Assembly: GCA_015655165.1 (NCBI GenBank)
Contig: JAATFN010000104.1
Location: 1 to 10,907 of the forward strand
From: Betaproteobacteria bacterium
GTDB lineage: Bacteria > Pseudomonadota > Gammaproteobacteria > Burkholderiales > Burkholderiaceae_D
Reading direction: 5' to 3'
Length of the DNA: 10,907 nucleotides
Position numbers and translations under genes: made by a program. Below the pieces are notes generated by a model. That model was not told the DNA's origin. It made no database searches and saw only the letters and a program-made list of their open reading frames with translations. Shown here piece after piece: positions 6,658 to 10,907 of this stretch; within the stretch, counting starts at the first letter, position 1; each line of letters starts with the position of its first letter.

Positions 6658-7766
6658 ATGCATCGCCACCACAATTTCTGCAAGCTGGTGAGCTGGTGTT
6701 TCGTCCTGGTGGCATACTGCCGACGATTACCAGTACACGCGCAGAACTTGCACAACAGCTGTTGCGTGGCAAACCTGCCGCACTGGCTTCCCGACAATTA
6801 CCGCTTTTATATACATTGTGTGGATGTGCGCACGGATTGACGGCCGCCATTGCAGTTGATGTTGCCACCGGTGTACGTAACACGGTGACAGACAATGAAT
6901 GTATTGCGATAGCGACAGAAACAGCGCGTGAACATGTACGCCGTATATGGCTCGACTGGCCCAGACTGATGGGGCCGGCATCAATGCCTGTATCGATTAC
7001 CGCATTACGCGATTGTCCATTGTTGCATCGTGATGCAACAGGCAATATGCCAGATTCGTTTTTACATTGGATCACCGAACATGTGCTGGGAGAGGATGCT
7101 GATCAATGGTTGGTCGCCTGGGAAGATAATCCAGTGCAATGCATGACCAGATGGGTGTCACATGCAGATACACTGCCTGCAGTATTATTGGGCTCGGTAG
7201 CAAAACAGGCACAGTCGCAACACATCACAGCCGAACCTTTGCTGCCACATCGGGATATGCAAGCATTGTGGTTGTTGGCACAACACATTGTGGGGGATGA
7301 CAATTTCTCGCAATTGCCTTCGGGTGACTGTCTATATGAAACAGGTGTGTGGACGCGTCTGGCACTGGCGGGGAAGCACTATGACGGCATGACAGATAGC
7401 TGGTTGCGTCTGGGAGCACGTATTGCCGAATTGGTACGTCTGGCAAGCGCCCCGCAAACAACATTGTCCATTGGTGCGCTTGCGTTGGGTCATGGTGAGG
7501 CAATTGCCTGGTGCGAGATGGCGCGTGGTTTGTTGATCCATCGTGTGCGCTTGCAAGATGATGTGAAGGGTGGCGCTTTAATGCAGATTGCCGACTATCG
7601 TATCGTGGCGCCGACAGAATGGAATTTCCATCCGTACGGTGTTGTAGCACAGATGCTGGCAACGTTGCCAAAGACAGATGCCGAAGAGACCGTGGCGCAA
7701 GTCGGTATTTTGGCAGCCGCATTTGATCCTTGTGTGAATTATCGTATTGGATGTGATCATGCATGA
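6654..7766 (+). CDS. hupK: Hydrogenase large-subunit-like scaffold protein (HupK/HoxV)
   Basis: A 370-residue protein of the HupK/HoxV family, diverged from the NiFe large subunit and thought to act as a scaffold for the Fe(CN)2CO moiety during HupL maturation. What shows this: the block LYTLCGCAHGLTA (C56, C58, H60) resembles the RICGVCxxxH motif of HupL, and the extreme C-terminus FDPCVNYRIG (C360) matches the DPC start of the HupL C-terminal motif but lacks its second Cys and the cleavable tail. The middle is weakly conserved. The start overlaps the hupJ stop (ATGA). The end overlaps hypA by 8 nt. It is likely to be a catalytically inactive accessory protein, not a second hydrogenase. Confidence 0.92.
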   Translation: MNASPPQFLQAGELVFRPGGILPTITSTRAELAQQLLRGKPAALASRQLPLLYTLCGCAHGLTAAIAVDVATGVRNTVTDNECIAIATETAREHVRRIWLDWPRLMGPASMPVSITALRDCPLLHRDATGNMPDSFLHWITEHVLGEDADQWLVAWEDNPVQCMTRWVSHADTLPAVLLGSVAKQAQSQHITAEPLLPHRDMQALWLLAQHIVGDDNFSQLPSGDCLYETGVWTRLALAGKHYDGMTDSWLRLGARIAELVRLASAPQTTLSIGALALGHGEAIAWCEMARGLLIHRVRLQDDVKGGALMQIADYRIVAPTEWNFHPYGVVAQMLATLPKTDAEETVAQVGILAAAFDPCVNYRIGCDHA

Positions 7767-8106
7767 AGTCAGTCTGGCTGGCGGTATTTTAAAAATTGTC
7801 GAAGATGCGGCACAACGCGAGCAGTTTACCCGCGTGACCCGATTGCATCTGGAAGCAGGATCGTTGTCTGGCGTTGAAGTGCGCGCGCTGCGTTTTGCGC
7901 TGGAAACAATGGCGCCAGGGACTTGTCTGGAAAATGCGCAACTGGATATTGATACGCCGCCAGGACAAGGTTGGTGTATGCGTTGTGGTGTCGGCGTCGA
8001 ACTGGTTTCGCGTGGCGACGCCTGTCCGCATTGCGGTGGTTATCAGATACAGCCGACATCGGGTACAGAATTGCGTGTCGTCGACATGATGGTAGAAGAT
8101 GATTAA
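7759..8106 (+). CDS. hypA: Hydrogenase nickel-incorporation protein HypA
   Basis: This nickel metallochaperone delivers Ni to the large subunit together with HypB. It has 115 residues. The start at 7759 is chosen because the protein then begins [11 protein letters not shown]: the family starts M-H-E, and His2 is a nickel ligand. The in-frame ATG at 7747 would add four residues and bury it. The structural zinc site is visible as C73-M-R-C76 and C89-P-H-C92. It overlaps the last 8 nt of hupK, which suggests coupled translation. It is followed by a 65-nt gap before hypB, with no clear promoter or terminator in it. Confidence 0.97.
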   Translation: MHEVSLAGGILKIVEDAAQREQFTRVTRLHLEAGSLSGVEVRALRFALETMAPGTCLENAQLDIDTPPGQGWCMRCGVGVELVSRGDACPHCGGYQIQPTSGTELRVVDMMVEDD

Positions 8107-8159
8107 ATATTAGCGGTTGTGTTGGCTGGTTGTTCGCAGTACCGTTAGGAAAATATAAC

Positions 8160-8164
8160 AGGAG
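8160..8164 (+). promoter_or_regulatory. Ribosome binding site of hypB
   Basis: AGGAG 7 nt before ATG 8172. It supports the start at [10 protein letters not shown] rather than the upstream in-frame ATG at 8130. Confidence 0.75.
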
Positions 8165-8171
8165 AGCAGGC

Positions 8172-9194
8172 ATGTGTGTCGTGTGTGGATGTGGTGGCGG
8201 CAAGCCCCAGGATGTAAGAACAGAAAATTTCAGTTATGCGCGTGTTAGCGGACATACCCATAGTCTTGGGCATCATCACGATCATGCACACCATCATGAT
8301 GACCACGTGCATGAGGTACCGCATCAAGACCATGTTGCAGTCGATAGCCATACTGGAGACTTGCACTATGGCGCCGGACAGGCAAAAGTGTCTGTACCGG
8401 GGATGAGCCAGTCACGCGCGATTCGCATCGAGCAAGATGTATTGGGTGCCAATAACCATCTGGCTGAACAAAACCGTACCCATTTTTTAGGACATGGCAT
8501 TCTTGCATTGAATCTTGTTTCAAGTCCCGGTTCCGGCAAGACGACTTTGTTGTGTGCGACGATTACCGCGTTAAGACAACGCCAAGCCAGTTTGCCCGTG
8601 GCAGTGATCGAAGGTGACCAGCAAACCAGTCACGATGCCGATCGTATTCGTCAAACGGGTGCGCCTGCCATTCAGGTCAATACCGGCAAGGGATGCCATC
8701 TGGACGCGCAAATGGTGGGCGATGCGTTTGCAAGACTGCCGCTACATGCGCATGATGACAGACAACAAGAAGGCGGTATGCTTTTTATAGAAAATGTCGG
8801 TAATCTTGTCTGCCCTGCTGTCTGGGATTTGGGGGAAGCATCAAAGGTTGCGATCTTGTCGGTGACAGAAGGTGAAGATAAACCACTCAAATATCCCGAC
8901 ATGTTTGCTGCAGCTGACTTGATGATTGTCAATAAAACCGATCTGCTGCCGTATGTGCAGTTTGATGTGGCACGTTGTATTGCCTATGCACGTCGTGTGA
9001 ATCCGGGTATTGCCGTGTTGCAGTTATCAGCGACAACCGGCGAAGGGATGTCGGCTTGGCTAGACTGGATTGACGGGGCATACAAACGGTTATTTGCCAC
9101 ACAGGAAACAGCACCGTCTCTGGAGCACAAAATTGCCGAACTGGAAGCGACGTTACGTCTCTTGAAAGCGCAAGCAGGTCAGGAAATGGCATGA
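8172..9194 (+). CDS. hypB: Hydrogenase nickel-incorporation GTPase HypB
   Basis: This GTPase drives nickel insertion with HypA. It has 340 residues from ATG 8172. Domains: N-terminal CxxCGCGG motif ([10 protein letters not shown], high-affinity Ni site); a His-rich stretch at residues 28-65 with 15 histidines, the kind that stores nickel; and a G domain with P-loop SSPGSGKTT (117-125), the [13 protein letters not shown] switch region, GKGCHL with the Cys-His metal site used in GTP-dependent dimers, and NKTD for guanine recognition. The last ~25 residues form an added charged/Leu-rich helix ([18 protein letters not shown]) that could be a short coiled coil; E. coli HypB (~290 residues) ends earlier. 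It overlaps the next gene as ATGA. Confidence 0.97.
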   Translation: MCVVCGCGGGKPQDVRTENFSYARVSGHTHSLGHHHDHAHHHDDHVHEVPHQDHVAVDSHTGDLHYGAGQAKVSVPGMSQSRAIRIEQDVLGANNHLAEQNRTHFLGHGILALNLVSSPGSGKTTLLCATITALRQRQASLPVAVIEGDQQTSHDADRIRQTGAPAIQVNTGKGCHLDAQMVGDAFARLPLHAHDDRQQEGGMLFIENVGNLVCPAVWDLGEASKVAILSVTEGEDKPLKYPDMFAAADLMIVNKTDLLPYVQFDVARCIAYARRVNPGIAVLQLSATTGEGMSAWLDWIDGAYKRLFATQETAPSLEHKIAELEATLRLLKAQAGQEMA

Positions 9195-10348
9195 GTGCAA
9201 ACATGCCTACGGCAGCCATACTGGCTTGCGGCGCGTGGTTGAAGAACAGGGCTTGCCTGTTGCAGGAAGATCATATTGTCTGGACTGCGTTGCATGGTGA
9301 CCTGGGTGAACCTGACAATTGTCTGGCGTTAGAGGCATCTGTGCATGAGTTGGTGGCACTATATGGGGCGGATATTGTGGCAGTGGCGCACGATTTGCAT
9401 CCGGATTTCTTTAGTAGCAGGCTGGCGGTGGGTGTCGCACACGAATTGGGTGTGCCTGCCATTGCAGTACAGCATCATCATGCGCACATCGGTGTCATCA
9501 TGGCCGAATATGGTCTGAGTGAGCCTGTCATTGGTCTGGCATTGGACGGTGTCGGGTTGGGTACGGATGGCGTGGCATGGGGTGGTGAATTGTTGTTTGT
9601 TGATGGGCCTGCATGGAAACGGTTAGGGCATTTGCAGACCTTGTCCTTGCCAGGTGGCGATACAGCAGCACGAGAGCCGTGGCGTATGGCTGCTGCCGTA
9701 TTGCACACGTTGGGCCGCGCAGACGAAATTGTGCCGCGATTTGCCAAATGCGCTGGTCATGCTGCTGCATTAACAGTACAGACGATGCTCGAGCGCGGTA
9801 TTCATTGTCCGCCAACTACCGGGGCTGGGCGCTGGTTTGATGCTGCGGCTGGTGCGTTGGGTCTGAGTGTGCGGCAAACGGTTGAAGCCGAAGCTGCCAT
9901 TGCACTGGAGCGGTGTGCACAAGGTTGGATTGATGAATATGGTATGCCTGAAGTGACCGGCGCTGTCGTGATTGATGATGCGGGCAACCTGGACTTAAGA
10001 ACGGTATTGGCGATGTTATTTGCTTGTGCGGACTGTGGTGATGCACAAGCAATTGCGCGTGGTGCTGCACAGTTTCATCTGGAACTGGCAGCGGGTCTGA
10101 CGCAATGGGCTGCGAGCGCTGCACGACGCCATCATGTGTCGACGATTGCTTTGGGGGGTGGTTGTTTTTTCAACCGCATTATCCGTACCCATTTAACACA
10201 ACAACTGACAGCACAAGGATTGCGTGTTTTGCTTCCAGCAACAGTTTCTTGCGGCGATGATGCGCTCGCATTGGGACAAGCCTGGGTTGCAAGTACACAA
10301 TCAGGTGTCGTCAAACATCACACAAGCGAGGTCACACTATGTGTCTAG
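9191..10348 (+). CDS. hypF: Truncated HypF: carbamoyltransferase (Kae1-like) domain only (HypF1 type)
   Basis: Full HypF (~750-770 residues) carries acylphosphatase, zinc-finger, YrdC and Kae1-like domains and makes the CN ligands from carbamoyl phosphate. This gene encodes 385 residues, only the C-terminal Kae1-like domain. The N-terminus ([17 protein letters not shown]) is the usual beginning of that domain. Other motifs: [10 protein letters not shown] with H95-H99 (metal site), [18 protein letters not shown] at 116-133, [12 protein letters not shown] at 213-224, [10 protein letters not shown] at 321-330, and [10 protein letters not shown] near 354-363. It begins on the hypB stop (ATGA) and ends 10 nt inside hypC, so no room exists for the missing domains and there is no sign of decay. 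Short HypF1 proteins like this are known beside the C. necator membrane-bound hydrogenase. Activity likely needs a full HypF or a carbamoyl-AMP source elsewhere. Confidence 0.93.
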   Translation: MSANMPTAAILACGAWLKNRACLLQEDHIVWTALHGDLGEPDNCLALEASVHELVALYGADIVAVAHDLHPDFFSSRLAVGVAHELGVPAIAVQHHHAHIGVIMAEYGLSEPVIGLALDGVGLGTDGVAWGGELLFVDGPAWKRLGHLQTLSLPGGDTAAREPWRMAAAVLHTLGRADEIVPRFAKCAGHAAALTVQTMLERGIHCPPTTGAGRWFDAAAGALGLSVRQTVEAEAAIALERCAQGWIDEYGMPEVTGAVVIDDAGNLDLRTVLAMLFACADCGDAQAIARGAAQFHLELAAGLTQWAASAARRHHVSTIALGGGCFFNRIIRTHLTQQLTAQGLRVLLPATVSCGDDALALGQAWVASTQSGVVKHHTSEVTLCV

Positions 10349-10587
10349 CCATCCCGGTACGGGTTGTTGAGGTATTGCCGAATCACCAGGCATATATTGA
10401 TTTATCCGGCATTCGCAAACAGATTTCTACAGAGTTGTTAGACAGTGTCGCTGTTGGCGACTATGTGATTTTGCATGTCGGTTATGCGATCGGGAAACTG
10501 GATGCGGAAGAAGCGGCACGCACGTTGGCGATGTTTGGTGAAATTAATGCTGCGATAGAAACAAAAGCCGAAGAGGCAATACAATGA
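10339..10587 (+). CDS. hypC: Hydrogenase assembly chaperone HypC
   Basis: A small chaperone that, with HypD, holds the Fe(CN)2CO unit and passes it to the large subunit. It has 82 residues beginning [12 protein letters not shown], the HypC signature with catalytic Cys2. GAGG at 10328-10331 lies 7 nt before the ATG. It overlaps the end of hypF by 10 nt, the same geometry as hupD-hupF, and overlaps hypD by 4 nt (ATGA). It is shorter than the paralogue HupF at 4207, and its position next to hypD marks it as the general HypC. Confidence 0.97.
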   Translation: MCLAIPVRVVEVLPNHQAYIDLSGIRKQISTELLDSVAVGDYVILHVGYAIGKLDAEEAARTLAMFGEINAAIETKAEEAIQ

Positions 10588-10907
10588 AATATATTGACGA
10601 ATTTCGTGATGGCGACATTGCCAGAAAAATTGCCGGGCGTATTGCAGAAGAAGTCGATGTTGCACGTCAATACAGTTTTATGGAATTTTGCGGTGGACAT
10701 ACCCATGCCATTTCCAGATATGGGATTAGTGAATTGTTGCCTGCGAATGTCAGAATGATACACGGGCCAGGTTGTCCGGTCTGTGTGTTGCCGATCGGGC
10801 GCATTGATCTCGCATTGCATCTTGCGTTAGAACGCAATGTCATTGTTTGCACTTATGGCGACACAATGCGGGTGCCGGCTTCTGGCAGTATGTCGATGAT
10901 CAAGGCA
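10584..10907 (+). CDS. hypD: Hydrogenase maturation protein HypD, 3'-partial
   Basis: This is the [4Fe-4S] scaffold protein on which, with HypC, the Fe(CN)2CO unit is assembled. ATG 10584 overlaps the hypC stop (ATGA), and AAGAGG (10571-10576) precedes it. 108 codons are visible and the frame runs open to the window edge; full HypD is about 370-380 residues, so most of the protein, including the FeS-cluster cysteines, lies downstream. Visible motifs: MEFCGGHTHA with C36, and HGPGCPVCVLP with C64 and C67. These match C41, C69 and C72 of E. coli HypD with a constant offset of 5 (numbering from memory). By analogy hypE would follow downstream. Confidence 0.97.
   Translation, partial: MKYIDEFRDGDIARKIAGRIAEEVDVARQYSFMEFCGGHTHAISRYGISELLPANVRMIHGPGCPVCVLPIGRIDLALHLALERNVIVCTYGDTMRVPASGSMSMIKA

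Noticed and set aside
455..7075. Long antisense ORFs, for example 6455-7075, 7225-7764 and 3558-4073 on the minus strand
   Set aside because: All lie opposite well-supported genes, give low-complexity His/Arg/Ser/Cys-rich translations and resemble no known protein. They are reading-frame shadows.
7657..7670. Perfect 14-bp palindrome TGGCAACGTTGCCA inside hupK, about 90 bp upstream of hypA, as an operator for an internal hyp promoter
   Set aside because: One such palindrome is expected by chance in a window this size. It encodes normal hupK residues, and no -35/-10 or -24/-12 elements could be placed next to it.
8107..8171. Possible internal promoter or FNR-type box between hypA and hypB, as seen upstream of hypB in rhizobia
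   Set aside because: No TTGAT-N4-ATCAA box or convincing promoter elements could be found in the gap or just upstream.
1..10907. A wholly new biological system
   Set aside because: Every gene fits a known family, and the order matches the described O2-tolerant membrane-bound hydrogenase operon. Only details, not the system, look unusual.

Overview
The window holds one continuous, single-strand (+) operon segment for a membrane-bound uptake [NiFe] hydrogenase and its maturation machinery. All 15 genes point the same way, and the longest gap between genes is 75 nt. The first gene (small subunit) is cut at its 5' end and the last (hypD) at its 3' end. No tRNA, rRNA, CRISPR, IS element or terminator was seen.

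Layout. Structural genes (1-3554): hupS (partial), hupL and the cytochrome b hupC. Hydrogenase-specific maturation genes (3560-7766): hupD (endopeptidase), hupF (HypC-like chaperone), hupG (HyaE-like), hupH (HyaF-like), hupI (rubredoxin), hupJ (HybE-like), hupK (large-subunit-like scaffold). General metallocentre genes (7759-10907): hypA, hypB, a short hypF containing only the carbamoyltransferase (Kae1-like) domain, hypC, hypD (partial). The order equals hoxK-G-Z-M-L-O-Q-R-T-V-hypA1-B1-F1-C-D of the Cupriavidus necator (Ralstonia eutropha) membrane-bound hydrogenase locus as I remember it. There is no hupE nickel permease between hupD and hupF, unlike the Rhizobium order.

Organism. Gene order, the truncated HypF and the protein sequences suggest a betaproteobacterium, probably Burkholderiales. 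Base composition looks only moderately GC, lower than Cupriavidus. I cannot name genus or species, and this placement is an inference.

How the parts work together. HypF and HypC/D would make and carry Fe(CN)2CO, with HupF and HupK as hydrogenase-specific carriers or scaffold. HypA/HypB insert Ni. HupD then removes the 15-residue tail of HupL. HupG/H and probably HupI/J serve the small subunit and its FeS clusters, and HupC anchors the dimer to the membrane and passes electrons to quinone. The small subunit has the extra proximal-cluster cysteine (equivalent of Cys120) typical of O2-tolerant group 1d enzymes, which fits the presence of hupG/H/I.

This is a known type of system. The points worth a second look are the domain-truncated HypF, the parallel 10-nt overlaps ahead of both HypC-family genes, and two intercistronic hairpins of identical geometry.
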